Origin: Actinoallomurus iriomotensis
GTDB taxonomy: Bacteria > Actinomycetota > Actinomycetes > Streptosporangiales > Streptosporangiaceae
Length of the DNA stretch: 64,000 nucleotides
NCBI RefSeq assembly: GCF_030269445.1
Contig: NZ_BSTJ01000005.1
Coordinates: 310,001 to 374,000, forward strand
Direction: 5' to 3'
Part shown: positions 9,793 through 18,084 of the stretch, piece after piece
How the letters are laid out: every line of letters starts with the position of its first letter
Position numbering within the stretch: the stretch's first letter is position 1
Translations under genes and position numbers: made by a program
Notes under the pieces: model-generated
What the model was told of the DNA's origin: nothing
The model's input: the letters and a program-made list of their open reading frames with translations, nothing else
The model's database searches: none

Positions 9793-11367
9793 ATGCGCGT
9801 TGATCGTCACAGCGTTCCCCAAGAGTCCCTCACGTCCGCTCTGGCGGCCGTCCCCGAGCGGCTGGGCCGCGACACCGAGCTCGCCGGGAACGGCGGCCCG
9901 TTCGGCATCGAGATGCTCGCCGACATGCTGCTGGACTACGCGGCGGCGCGCACCGTCGAGATCGACCCGCGCGTCGAGACCCGCGAGACGTGGCTCGCGC
10001 TGACCTCGGCCGCGTCGCTGTACCGGGACCATGCGCGCGCCCAGACCGTCCCGGCCGGCGGGGAGGTCCGCGCCTTCGTCGACTACCTGGGCGTCGGGTT
10101 CGGCTTCCTGCAGGAGCGGGACGAGAGCCTGAGCGCGCACGACTGGGTCCGGGCCTACCAGGTCGCGCTCGCCATCGGGACGGACGACGTCCTGCTCGGC
10201 CTCTACCCGCTGGTCCAGTCCCTGCCCGAGGACGACGACCTTCAAGGCCTTCGCGCCTTCTGGGCGAAACAGCCCGCCGAGACGTACCCGGACTCCTCCG
10301 AGGGCCGGATGCTGCGCGCGATCGCCGAAGGCGACGCCGTCGCGTTCAACGCCGCCCTGGCCACGGCGCTGGAGCGGCACCGCGAGCGGGCCGGGAGGTA
10401 CCCGCGCGACCTGATCGCCTGGGGGCCGCTGGCCCTGGCCGCGCTCGCGTACGAGGCCGAACTGCCGATCGAGGTGGAGTCCGGCTACCTTCCCGAGCGG
10501 CTGTTCACGCGCGCCGGGCCCAAGAAGCCGAGCGCGGACGGCCCGATCGCCCGCCCCGGCTTCGACGCCGAAGGCGCCGCCCGCTGGTTGGAGAACGTCA
10601 GCAAGCGCACCCAGCGGAAAGTGGAGCACGCGTTCAGTCCGGAAGTGCTCATCCAGTTCCGGTTCTCGGCGATGGCCGGTCCCGGGACGCACATGGTGAT
10701 GGCGCTGTCGTTCCGCTCCGTACTGGACCCGCGCGCCGAGAGCGCCGCGTACATCGACGGGCTGGTCCTGGCGAGCGAGTCGTTCGCGTCGGCGTTCCGG
10801 CTGGCCTCGGTCCCGCGCGGCACGGCGATCGCCGTCACGCTGGGTGGACGCACCGAGGAACTGCCCGCGTCCGGGCCGAACAGCGACGCCTCCGACTGGA
10901 TCTACGCGCGGGCCGCCGCGCTGGCATGGACGTCCCGCAGGCAGGCCGACATCGCGATCCTGGCCGCGTTCGACGCCGACGACCTTCACTCCACGATCCC
11001 GGACACCAACTCCTACGCGCGCGCGTGCCACGCCGTCCTGCGCGGACAGGACCCGCGTCCGCATCTACGGAACGCGCTGGCCAAGACCTCCGACGACGAA
11101 CACTGGGAGTGCCTGCGCGCCCCCCGTGCCCGGCTGCTGGAGCGCATCGCCGAGGACGACGCGGACGGCTTCAACGCCGTCCTCGCCGACGCGCTCGGCC
11201 TCTACCGCGACTACTACAGCGCGGGCGACCGCATCGACGACCCGGACGGGCAGCTCTCCTTCGACGCGCTCGGACTCGCCTGCCTCGCCCACGACCGAGG
11301 CATCCCGGTGCGGATCGAGTCCGGCTACCTGCCGCGCGCGGTGATCGAAGGACTCAGCCGACGCTGA
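9793..11367 (+). CDS. Immunity 49-like protein with internally duplicated module
   Basis: A 524-residue cytosolic protein resembling the Imm49 family, which are predicted immunity proteins of polymorphic toxin systems. Two related modules are visible: residues about 176-235 (IAEGDAVAFNAAL ... VESGYLP) and about 450-515 (IAEDDADGFNAVL ... IESGYLP). Each module has a DAxxFNAxLxxAL helix, then LALAALAY or LGLACLAH, and ends in the ESGYLP signature. The ATG at 9793 is chosen because the upstream extension of the frame is Arg/Pro-rich shadow sequence. No toxin gene or secretion-related partner is adjacent, so it may be an orphan immunity gene. Family membership is from recalled signature patterns, not from a search. 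Confidence 0.65.
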   Translation: MRVDRHSVPQESLTSALAAVPERLGRDTELAGNGGPFGIEMLADMLLDYAAARTVEIDPRVETRETWLALTSAASLYRDHARAQTVPAGGEVRAFVDYLGVGFGFLQERDESLSAHDWVRAYQVALAIGTDDVLLGLYPLVQSLPEDDDLQGLRAFWAKQPAETYPDSSEGRMLRAIAEGDAVAFNAALATALERHRERAGRYPRDLIAWGPLALAALAYEAELPIEVESGYLPERLFTRAGPKKPSADGPIARPGFDAEGAARWLENVSKRTQRKVEHAFSPEVLIQFRFSAMAGPGTHMVMALSFRSVLDPRAESAAYIDGLVLASESFASAFRLASVPRGTAIAVTLGGRTEELPASGPNSDASDWIYARAAALAWTSRRQADIAILAAFDADDLHSTIPDTNSYARACHAVLRGQDPRPHLRNALAKTSDDEHWECLRAPRARLLERIAEDDADGFNAVLADALGLYRDYYSAGDRIDDPDGQLSFDALGLACLAHDRGIPVRIESGYLPRAVIEGLSRR

Positions 11368-11503
11368 GGACCAGCCCGCTCGCCGAGACGCCCGCTCTCG
11401 GCCGTTCGGCTGTTGGTCAAGGGCCGAGTTCCGGCGGGCCCGTAACGCCGTCCGGTGACCGCGCGCAGGCGGCCTTCGGCGGTCCCGGCCGTAGGCTGAA
11501 GGG

Positions 11504-11692
11504 ATGGCGCTGAGGATCGGGGACGAGTGGATCAGCAGCGACCGCTGCCCGCAGGTCGCCATGGCCATCACCGGCGAGGGCTGGGTCCTGTCCTGGCGGC
11601 GCGGGGTGTGGACCAGGGACGAGGCGATCAACGCGATGGCCCGTGCTGAGCACGGCGACCTGCACACCGACCCGGCCACCGCCGCCACCTGA
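11504..11692 (+). CDS. Small hypothetical protein (62 residues)
   Basis: A short frame starting MALRIGDEWISS with a low-Arg/Pro, plausible protein composition (two Trp, VAMAITGEGWVLSW), unlike the shadow frames around it. A purine-rich GAAGGG lies directly before the ATG and a TAGGCT hexamer lies further up, so the mRNA may be nearly leaderless. It sits between the Imm49-like gene and the HEAT-repeat gene (convergent). No function can be assigned; it could be a small regulatory or binding protein. Confidence 0.5.
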   Translation: MALRIGDEWISSDRCPQVAMAITGEGWVLSWRRGVWTRDEAINAMARAEHGDLHTDPATAAT

Positions 11693-11731
11693 GAGCCCGC
11701 CGATCCGCTGAGGCGGCGGCCGGTCGCCGCC

Positions 11732-13687
11732 TCAGCGCAGGACGGCGCGCAGTTCGATGTCGTCGTGGATCGCCGCCCAGCCGGCGTCCCAGCTGTGCCG
11801 CCGGTCGTCGGCCAGCACCGCCTCGATCGTCGCGACGTACCCCGAGGGCAGCTCCGTCACCTCCGCCAGATACCGCGCGGCCGCACCGGCGACGGGTTGC
11901 GCGGTGCCCTCGAGCAGGTCGGCGACGGGCCGGAACAGGACGTGCCCGCTCTCGGCGGTGTCCCCGGTGATCGCGGCGAGGGCGTGCGCGGCCTCGACGG
12001 CCGTCCACGGTTCCAGGGCGCGGGCGAGGAGGCGAAGGGTCGGGACCGACGCGGACGCGTGCGGGCCGAGGTCGGCGAGGCGGCGGGTGACGGTGTGGGC
12101 GTGGGCGTCGCCGAGGCGGGGGACCAGGGCGCGCAGCGCGGGCCCGGGGTCGCCGGTGACACGCCAGTACGCCCAGGGCACGGCGACGGCCGCCGCGTCG
12201 CGCGCGTACGGCCGGCTCAGTCCGTCGCCGGGGGCGTCGAGCAGGCGCCGCAGCGCGGGGGCGGCGGAGGCCGCGCCGGCGCCGATCGCGCCGAGCGTGT
12301 CGGCGGCCCAGTGCCGTAGCCGCCCGTCCAGGAGCCGGGCGACCCCGGGCGCCGCGGGGGCCGCGGCCGCACCCCACGCCTGGAGCGTCTGCAGGAGCGT
12401 ACGGCCCAGGTCCTCCTCCATGTCCGGGCGCAGCCGCCGGAGGATCGCCGGGAGCAGCGCCGGCGCCCACCGCGCGCACGGCCGGAGGACCTGGTGGAGC
12501 CCCGGCGGCCACAGCGGGTATCCGGAGGTCTTGCCGGTGTGGGAGGAGTGCAGGGGGTAGCCCGGCCGGTCGCGGCCCACCTGTTGGGCCAGTGCCGGCA
12601 GGCAGCGTTCGTCGCCGGACCAGGCCAGGCCCCACAGGGCCACGTCGGCGGCCGCCGGAGACCTCCCGGTCCGCGCCGGGTCGTCCAGGTGCGCGGCGAA
12701 CAGGTCCGCGTCCGGGCCACCGGGCTCGGCGTGCGCGGCCAGCAGGTGCAGGGCGCGGACGCGGTTCTCCGCGTCGGGGTCGCCGGCGCGTTCGCGCAGG
12801 GCGGGCAGGAGACGGCCGTGCCGACGCGAGAACGACAGCAGGTTCGCCGCGGTGCGCAGCGCGCCGGTGCGGCGGCCCGGATCGGCGTGGCCCAGCAACG
12901 CCAGGCAGATCTCCTCTTGGGCGTCCGCGTCCCGGTCCAGCCGGGACAGCGCCCACCACACCGTCAACTCCGGCGCGCCGGAGAACCGCTCGCTGCCGGA
13001 CCACACCGAAAGATCCCCCGACAACGCCGTGAGCACGGGTTCGGTCGCGGTGGGACGGCCGGGCAGCGCCTCGCGGAGCGCGAGCGTGGCGGCGAACCGC
13101 AACTGCTCGTCGGGGTCGCCGAGCAGCCCGCGGAGCCACCCGAGCGTCTCGGGCAGCGTCGCGACGGTCAGAAAGCGGGTGAGCGCCCCGACGGTGAGGA
13201 CCTGGTCGAGGCGGGTGACCCTGTCCTGGGCGGCCCACCGGTCACGCAGGGCGCCGACGACCGTGTCAGCGTGGGTGACCGCCTCCTCCAGCACCGACGT
13301 CACCGCCCGGCGTACCCGCGGATCGGGATCGTCCAAAAGCGCGATCAGCCGGGGCACGGCCCGGTCCCAGGCCGCGGTCCAGCCGTCGGCGACCGCGCGC
13401 GGACTCGCCTCACGGGCCTCGTAGGCGAGCCGCCCCACGCACTCCAGCACCTCGCCGCGGCAGACGACCCGCGGCGACCCGGCCGCCTCCACCAGGTACG
13501 GCAGGGCCGCGACCGCCGCCGAGCAGACGGCGCCGCCCTGGTGGTACAGCTCGTTCAGCAGGTCGTCGGCGGCCTCGGCCGCCGACGCCTCGTCCAGCAG
13601 CGCGCGAAGCAGCGACGGCATGTCGGCCTCGCCCCGGAACGCGTACGTCAGGTCACGCCACGGCACATGATCAAGACCGTCGAACAT
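11732..13687 (-). CDS. HEAT-repeat protein
   Basis: A 651-residue all-helical protein built from HEAT-like repeats: repeated helices with Asp/Pro turns such as LLDDPDPRVRRAV, LLGDPDEQLRFAATLAL, LLGHADPGRRTGALRTA, RAGDPDAENRVRAL and APALRRLLD. No membrane segment, nucleotide-binding motif or signal peptide is seen. Solenoids of this type bind other proteins or nucleic acids; no substrate is evident. It is transcribed alone on the minus strand, head-to-tail with the tetR/SMR pair but separated from them by about 28 bases, so readthrough from that pair is possible. The ATG start (MFDGLDHVPW) is the first in the frame. Confidence 0.85.
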   Translation of the reverse strand: MFDGLDHVPWRDLTYAFRGEADMPSLLRALLDEASAAEAADDLLNELYHQGGAVCSAAVAALPYLVEAAGSPRVVCRGEVLECVGRLAYEAREASPRAVADGWTAAWDRAVPRLIALLDDPDPRVRRAVTSVLEEAVTHADTVVGALRDRWAAQDRVTRLDQVLTVGALTRFLTVATLPETLGWLRGLLGDPDEQLRFAATLALREALPGRPTATEPVLTALSGDLSVWSGSERFSGAPELTVWWALSRLDRDADAQEEICLALLGHADPGRRTGALRTAANLLSFSRRHGRLLPALRERAGDPDAENRVRALHLLAAHAEPGGPDADLFAAHLDDPARTGRSPAAADVALWGLAWSGDERCLPALAQQVGRDRPGYPLHSSHTGKTSGYPLWPPGLHQVLRPCARWAPALLPAILRRLRPDMEEDLGRTLLQTLQAWGAAAAPAAPGVARLLDGRLRHWAADTLGAIGAGAASAAPALRRLLDAPGDGLSRPYARDAAAVAVPWAYWRVTGDPGPALRALVPRLGDAHAHTVTRRLADLGPHASASVPTLRLLARALEPWTAVEAAHALAAITGDTAESGHVLFRPVADLLEGTAQPVAGAAARYLAEVTELPSGYVATIEAVLADDRRHSWDAGWAAIHDDIELRAVLR

Positions 13688-13715
13688 GCCGGGAAGGCTA
13701 CCGGCGGGCCGCCGG

Positions 13716-14261
13716 TCAGGCGCCGGCCCGCAGGACGGCGCGCAGCGCGGTGGCGAGCCCGGCGGTGTCCAGCGGCCGCTGGTCGCTGAGCGCGCGCAGC
13801 AGGGCCCCGTCGATGAGGAAGGCCGCCGCCTCGGCCGCGCCCGGATCGGCGTACGCGCCGAGCAGATCGACCAGGCCGTCGAACCACGCGCGGGCGAGCG
13901 GTCGCAGTTCGGGCCGGCGGACCGCGGCCAGGTACAGCTCGGTCTCGGTCAGCGCGCGGTCGCGGTCGGCGAGGTACTCCTCGGTCAGCGCGGCCACGGT
14001 CGCCGCGACGTCGTCACCGGCCCGCAGGGCCTGACGCCAGGCGCGCAGGCCGTCGGCGGCGGAGCGGGCGGCGTGCGCCAGGGCGGCCCGGCTCAGGTCG
14101 TCCAGGGTCGCGAAGTAATAGGTTGTCGCCCCGAGCGGCACGCCGGCGCGGGCGGCGACCGCGCGGTGGGTCAGGCCGCCGACGCCGACCTCGGGGATCA
14201 GCGCGCACGCGGCCTCGATGATGGCGCGGCGCCGCCCCTCGGGGTCGCGGCGGCCGGTCAA
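13716..14261 (-). CDS. TetR-family repressor coupled to the SMR efflux gene
   Basis: A 181-residue TetR-type regulator: N-terminal helix-turn-helix (AIIEAACALIPEVGVGGL, TTYYFATLDDL) and a helical ligand domain ending RAVLRAGA. The start is taken as TTG at 14261 because it overlaps the stop of the upstream SMR gene as TTGA and places the HTH at the usual distance from the N-terminus; no ATG or GTG is suitably placed. Its position directly behind the pump gene, and a 28-bp palindrome in front of both, suggest that it represses the operon and is released by a pump substrate. That is typical TetR behaviour and is inference here. Confidence 0.85.
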   Translation of the reverse strand: MTGRRDPEGRRRAIIEAACALIPEVGVGGLTHRAVAARAGVPLGATTYYFATLDDLSRAALAHAARSAADGLRAWRQALRAGDDVAATVAALTEEYLADRDRALTETELYLAAVRRPELRPLARAWFDGLVDLLGAYADPGAAEAAAFLIDGALLRALSDQRPLDTAGLATALRAVLRAGA

Positions 14262-14581
14262 CGCGCGCCGCCCAGGTTCAGCACGACGACTCCGGCGATC
14301 ACCAGCGCCACGCCGAGGGCCTTGGCGGCGGTGACCGGTTCGTGCAGGAACAGCGCGCCGATCACGACGATCAGCGTGGTGCCCAGCCCGGACCACACGG
14401 CGTACCCGACGCCGACCTGCATGCCGCGGGCGAGCGCCACCGACAGGGCGAGGAAGGATCCGGCGTAGGCGGCCAGGCACGTCACGGTGGGCCACAGGCG
14501 CGTGAAGCCCTGGGTGGCCTTGAGCAGGCTGGTGCCCAGCACCTCGGAGGTGATGGCCAGGCCCAGGAACACGTACGGCAT
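14258..14581 (-). CDS. Small multidrug resistance (SMR) efflux protein
   Basis: A 107-residue, four-helix membrane protein of the EmrE/QacC family, which exports lipophilic cations by proton antiport as a dimer. The membrane-embedded acidic residue of helix 1 is present (LAITSEVLGTSLLKATQGF matches the EmrE Glu-14 region), as is the loop FTRLWPTV and the helix-3 signature YAVWSGLGTTLIVVIG. The ATG is preceded by a strong GGGGAGG. It is the first gene of a two-gene unit with tetR (4-bp overlap), and the promoter region carries an imperfect palindrome at 14599-14626. Confidence 0.93.
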   Translation of the reverse strand: MPYVFLGLAITSEVLGTSLLKATQGFTRLWPTVTCLAAYAGSFLALSVALARGMQVGVGYAVWSGLGTTLIVVIGALFLHEPVTAAKALGVALVIAGVVVLNLGGAR

Positions 14582-14598
14582 GGGAGCCTCCCCGTTCG

Positions 14599-14626
14599 TG
14601 TACGAATGTACTAGTACGAAAGTACA
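14599..14626. promoter_or_regulatory. 28-bp imperfect palindrome, probable TetR operator
   Basis: The stretch reads the same on both strands at 20 of 28 positions: outer TGTAC/GTACA arms and a perfect 10-bp core GTACTAGTAC. It lies 18 bases upstream of the SMR start, in a locally AT-rich patch, where a repressor encoded in the same operon would act. Binding by the adjacent TetR is inferred. Confidence 0.6.
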
Positions 14627-14723
14627 AGTTTGCCGGTGGGCGCGGCGCTGTGCGAGCCTTTGGGCCTCGGCCTCCCCGGAAGGGATCGATCGTGACGCTC
14701 GGCATGGTTCTCGGCGACGTCTC

Positions 14724-14745
14724 CTCCCGCGCTTCGACGCGGGAG
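14724..14745. other. GC-rich hairpin upstream of the methyltransferase gene
   Basis: An 8-bp perfect stem (CTCCCGCG / CGCGGGAG) with loop CTTCGA lies about 120 bases before the methyltransferase start, in a 280-base gap between divergent genes. It could be part of a leader RNA or simply GC-rich chance pairing; no known riboswitch was recognised. Confidence 0.2.
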
Positions 14746-14863
14746 CGGTAGCCCTTCCCGCCCTCTCGCCTCACGCCCGTGCGCCGCACCGGGCGGAGTT
14801 CTCGCTGCTCCTCGTCGAAGTGCTCGTCGTGTCATCCACACGTTCGACCACGAGGAGTACCTG

Positions 14864-15976
14864 GTGCCCGCGATCCACTGGACCCAAGCCCGCACCGCCC
14901 AAACCGCCCGCTGGCATTCCGAGAACGCCTTCCCGCCGCCCGCGCGGGTCGTCGTCGCCGACGACCGGATGAGAGCCGCCACCGCCTACCGTCTCGCCTG
15001 TGAGGGCACGGCACTGCTGTGGCAGGGCGACTACCACGTCGCACGCCGGCTGCTGCAGGCGATGAACCGCCGGATCACGGCACCCGCTCCGGGCGACACC
15101 CCGCTGGAGTCCTTCCGCCGTCACCGCAGGTTCCGCGGCCACCGCGCCCGGGTGCTGAGCCGACTGATCGTCGTCCTGGACGACGATCACGCACTGGACC
15201 TGCGCCGGGCTCCGGACGTCCGCCGGGCGTGCACCGAAGCGTACGGCCCGCCGTACGAGCCGACGGCCGTGGCGCTCAGCGAACTCCTGGGCGTGATCGG
15301 TGCGCACCAGTGGCGCCTCAAGGGAGTGCGGGTCCCGGCCCTGGGCGCGCGCGTCCATCCGCACTACGGCGTCTTCTCACCCGTCAGGGGCGAGTACGTC
15401 GACCTGGTCGCCCGGGCGCCGCTCCCCGCCGCGGCGACCGGCCGCGCCTTCGATCTGGGCACGGGAACGGGCGTGCTCGCCGCCGTCCTGGCCCGCCGGG
15501 GGGTCGGGCACGTCACGGCCACCGACATCAGCGCCCGTGCGCTGGCCTGCGCCCGCGACAACGTCGACCGGCTGAACCTCACCGGTCGCGTCGAGGTGAC
15601 GGGCCCCACCCTGTTCCCGGAGGGACGCGCCGCCCTCATCGTCGGCAACCCGCCCTGGATTCCGGCCCGGCCGACCTCGGACCTGGAACGGGGCGTCTAC
15701 GATCCGGGCGGCGGCATGCTCCGCGGCTTCCTCGGCGGGCTCGCCGCCCACCTGGAACCCGGCGGCGAGGGCTGGCTCGTCCTGTCCGACCTGGCCGAAC
15801 ACATCGGCCTGCGGACCCGCCACGAACTACTGACCATGATCGAGAAGGCCGGCCTGCGCGTGGCGGGCAGGCTCGACACCAGGCCACGGCACCCGCGGGC
15901 AGCGGACACCACCGATCTCCTCCACGCCGCCCGCAGCGCCGAAGTGACGTCGCTGTGGCGCCTGTCGGGCACGTGA
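14864..15976 (+). CDS. Class I SAM-dependent methyltransferase (HemK/PrmC-like fold)
   Basis: A 370-residue protein with an N-terminal helical part (about 190 residues) and a C-terminal Rossmann methyltransferase domain. Motif I is FDLGTGTGVLAAVLA, the acidic end of strand 2 is TATDISARAL, and the catalytic/substrate motif is VGNPPWIP, the NPPY/NPPW type seen in N-methylating enzymes such as PrmC, RsmC and DNA N6-methylases. The start is GTG at 14864 with CGAGGAG 6 bases upstream. Transcription ends in a strong hairpin that overlaps the stop codon. The substrate cannot be told; the large N-terminal domain resembles that of bacterial N5-glutamine or rRNA methyltransferase relatives only in position. 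Confidence 0.85.
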   Translation: MPAIHWTQARTAQTARWHSENAFPPPARVVVADDRMRAATAYRLACEGTALLWQGDYHVARRLLQAMNRRITAPAPGDTPLESFRRHRRFRGHRARVLSRLIVVLDDDHALDLRRAPDVRRACTEAYGPPYEPTAVALSELLGVIGAHQWRLKGVRVPALGARVHPHYGVFSPVRGEYVDLVARAPLPAAATGRAFDLGTGTGVLAAVLARRGVGHVTATDISARALACARDNVDRLNLTGRVEVTGPTLFPEGRAALIVGNPPWIPARPTSDLERGVYDPGGGMLRGFLGGLAAHLEPGGEGWLVLSDLAEHIGLRTRHELLTMIEKAGLRVAGRLDTRPRHPRAADTTDLLHAARSAEVTSLWRLSGT

Positions 15977-16012
15977 AGGGCCGTCGGACCCGTTGGTCCG
16001 ACGGCCCTTCAC
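15973..16012. terminator. Strong hairpin terminator between convergent genes
   Basis: A perfect 18-bp stem with a 4-base CGTT loop begins inside the stop codon of the methyltransferase gene and sits between it and the convergent hydrolase gene. There is no T-run after the stem, as is common in actinomycetes. The position suggests that it stops transcription from both sides. Confidence 0.8.
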
Positions 16013-16066
16013 GGCCCTTCACGGTCGGGAGCCGGTCGGCTGATGGTTCGTCCGCTGGCCAGGTCC

Positions 16067-16885
16067 TCAGCGCTCCCCACGACCGAGGGCGGCGACCTCG
16101 TGTACGGCCTCGGCGACGGCCCGGAAGTCCTTCTTCAGGATCGCGCCGTGGTTGCTGGCGACCTTCGCACCGATCTGGATGTTCGGGTTGCGGACGGTCA
16201 CCGCCTCCAGGCTGGCGCGTATCTGTTCCTGCTCGTCACCGTGGCTCCCGAAGGAGGTCCCCGACGCGACCACGTACCGCACCGGGACGCCGATGTCGTC
16301 CAGTACGGGGCCCAGCTCCCGTTCGCGGGAGAGCCTGCCGAGTTCGATGTTGCTGTCGGCCTGCTGTTCGGCGGTCATCCGCGGGGTCAGACCGGTCGGG
16401 CGGAGCAGCGGTGTGAACCAGCCCATCCGCCGGAACAGTTTCCGGATCCGCTGTTCCATGGCCTCGTCGAGCCAGTCGTGGGGGAACGCGCCGTCGACCA
16501 GGACCGCGCCCAGGGTACGGCCGGGATTCCGGCCGGCCCAGTGCGCCGCGACGACCGCCCCGTAGGACCAGCCCACCAGCAGCGCCCGGTCCACCCCCCG
16601 GGCCGCCAGGACGGCGTCGACGTCCCGGACGGCGGCCTCGAAGGAGTAGTCCGCCGAACGCTTCGATCTGCCCCGCGCCCGCTCGTCGTAGGTGATGTGC
16701 CGCCATTCCGGTCCCAGCTCGGCGATGACCCGCCGCCAGTACCCCTGGGTGGCGAACTGGCCGTTGAGGTAGACCACCGGGATACCGGGACCGCCGGTGT
16801 CGGTGACGGCCAGGGCCGTGTCATCGACCGGCACCATGCCGGTCCACTTCGAGCCGGTCGTGGTGTTCGTGGTGGTGTCCGTCAT
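16067..16885 (-). CDS. Alpha/beta-hydrolase
   Basis: A 272-residue alpha/beta-hydrolase. The nucleophile elbow is GWSYG with Ser107, an oxyanion region VVYLNGQF precedes it, the acid is probably the Asp in VLVDGAF or the later VLDDIG, and the catalytic His is in ASNHGAIL near residue 246. The N-terminus (MTDTTTNTTTG) is Thr-rich and probably disordered. Its start lies 12 bases after the stop of the DUF4097 gene, with GAAGGAG-like purines between them, so the two form one operon read from the promoter at about 17.6 kb. The substrate is unknown. Confidence 0.88.
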   Translation of the reverse strand: MTDTTTNTTTGSKWTGMVPVDDTALAVTDTGGPGIPVVYLNGQFATQGYWRRVIAELGPEWRHITYDERARGRSKRSADYSFEAAVRDVDAVLAARGVDRALLVGWSYGAVVAAHWAGRNPGRTLGAVLVDGAFPHDWLDEAMEQRIRKLFRRMGWFTPLLRPTGLTPRMTAEQQADSNIELGRLSRERELGPVLDDIGVPVRYVVASGTSFGSHGDEQEQIRASLEAVTVRNPNIQIGAKVASNHGAILKKDFRAVAEAVHEVAALGRGER

Positions 16886-16897
16886 GGTTCTGCTCCT

Positions 16898-17560
16898 TCA
16901 GAGGCTGCGGGCGGTGATGTCGCCCTGGGAGGTGGTGGCGTGGATGTCGAGTCCGGCGGTGCCGTCGTTCTTGAGGGCGTTGGTGACGCGGCCGTGGCTG
17001 GTGCCGGCGTCGAGGGCGGCGGAGACGCCGGCCGCGGCGCCGATGGAGATGTCGCCGGACTGGGTCTGGAGGGTGACCTTGCCGCCGGTGGCCTCGGCGA
17101 TGGTGATGTCGCCGCGTGCGGTGGTGATCTGCGCGGAGCCGCCGAGGCGGCCGACCTGGATGTCGCCGTCGGTGGCGGTGAGGTGGAGGTTCGCGGTCTC
17201 GTCGAGCTTGATGTGGCGGTAGGCGCCCTCGAAGGTGACGTCGCCGAGGCGGCCGACGGTGCGCAGTTCGGTGCTGGCGGCGGTGGCCTCGACGTGGGAG
17301 CCGGCGGGCAGCTTGACCGTCACCTCGATGGAGCCGGACGGGCCGAGGTACTGGTTCTTGGCCGGGACCTGAATCCGCAGGACGCCGTCGGCGTACTCGG
17401 CCGTGGTCTGCTCCGCGGCTTTGACGTCGCGGTTCTTGGCGGGGTTGGCGGGCTGGATCTCGATGGTGGTGTCGGCCCGGTCGGCGGCGATCAGCTGGAC
17501 CCGTCCGGCGGGGACGTTCAGGACGACGGTGATCGGGTGGGGGGTGTCGAACTTTCGCAT
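16898..17560 (-). CDS. DUF4097-type beta-strand repeat protein
   Basis: A 220-residue protein made of short repeating beta strands (GRVQLIAAD, GVLRIQVPAK, GDVTFEGAYRHI, GDIQVGRLGGSAQI, GDITIAEATGG, GDISIGAAAGV), the right-handed beta-helix-like pattern of DUF4097/DUF4098 adhesin-like proteins. No signal peptide is present, so it is likely cytoplasmic. The ATG at 17560 (MRKFDTPHP) has GAGGAA 7 bases upstream and is preferred over the ATG 34 codons earlier. It is first in an operon with an alpha/beta-hydrolase. The function of the family is unknown. Confidence 0.85.
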   Translation of the reverse strand: MRKFDTPHPITVVLNVPAGRVQLIAADRADTTIEIQPANPAKNRDVKAAEQTTAEYADGVLRIQVPAKNQYLGPSGSIEVTVKLPAGSHVEATAASTELRTVGRLGDVTFEGAYRHIKLDETANLHLTATDGDIQVGRLGGSAQITTARGDITIAEATGGKVTLQTQSGDISIGAAAGVSAALDAGTSHGRVTNALKNDGTAGLDIHATTSQGDITARSL

Positions 17561-17600
17561 CGTGTGTTCCTCGGTGCCGGTGTTGTTTCTGACATCGCAA

Positions 17601-17629
17601 ACGCTACGTTGCCTTTCTAGAATCAGCAA
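17601..17629 (-). promoter_or_regulatory. Candidate promoter of the DUF4097-hydrolase operon
   Basis: On the minus strand TTGCTG (-35, 17624-17629), a 17-base spacer and TAGCGT (-10, 17601-17606) fit the housekeeping pattern, giving a leader of roughly 35 bases before the ATG at 17560. A GTTGC...GCAAC inverted repeat overlaps the -35 and could be an operator. Confidence 0.45.
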
Positions 17630-18084
17630 CATTCTCGTTGCACGTGAGATGTGTTTGCGCACGTGAAAGCGAGAAAATCGTTGCGGCGACCTTGATGCTT
17701 AACGCAACAGCGCACACCCATTCGTTGCGTTGGATTGGAAGTGAACGCTATGGGTGAAGCATGGCGGACCCTCGGCAGGCCGCGCTGCGGCCCGGTACCG
17801 GACGCGGCCCGCAGGCCGTATGCGAATAACGAGGAGATCTTTGAGCACGCGGGCCAACGTCGCCGTGTCCGATCTCGCTCTCCTTCACCGCCGGCGACAC
17901 GGGTCTCGTACACCCCGGCCTGCGGGTCCGCTCCGGCCGGCCGGTGTTCCGGTAGACGATCCCCTAACGGAACACCCGCCACCGCCCCCACGGCGATCGC
18001 CCTTCGCCACTTGGTGGCTGGGGACGCGTTCGGGTGCGGCCGCACCCGAGGATCAGTGGAGAGCCCTGACCGGGATGGGGGCGA
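17630..18084. other. AT-richer gap without a convincing gene
   Basis: About 455 bases. Frames here are Arg-rich shadows. Visible signals: two CACGTG hexamers 19 bases apart (17641 and 17660), GAGGAG followed by a TTG start at 17840 that opens a short frame (MSTRANVAVSDL) whose continuation looks more protein-like after a one-base shift, and a 9-bp inverted repeat GGTGTTCCG/CGGAACACC (17943-17976) with a 15-base loop that may end a transcript. A degraded short gene around 17840-17955 is possible. Confidence 0.35.
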
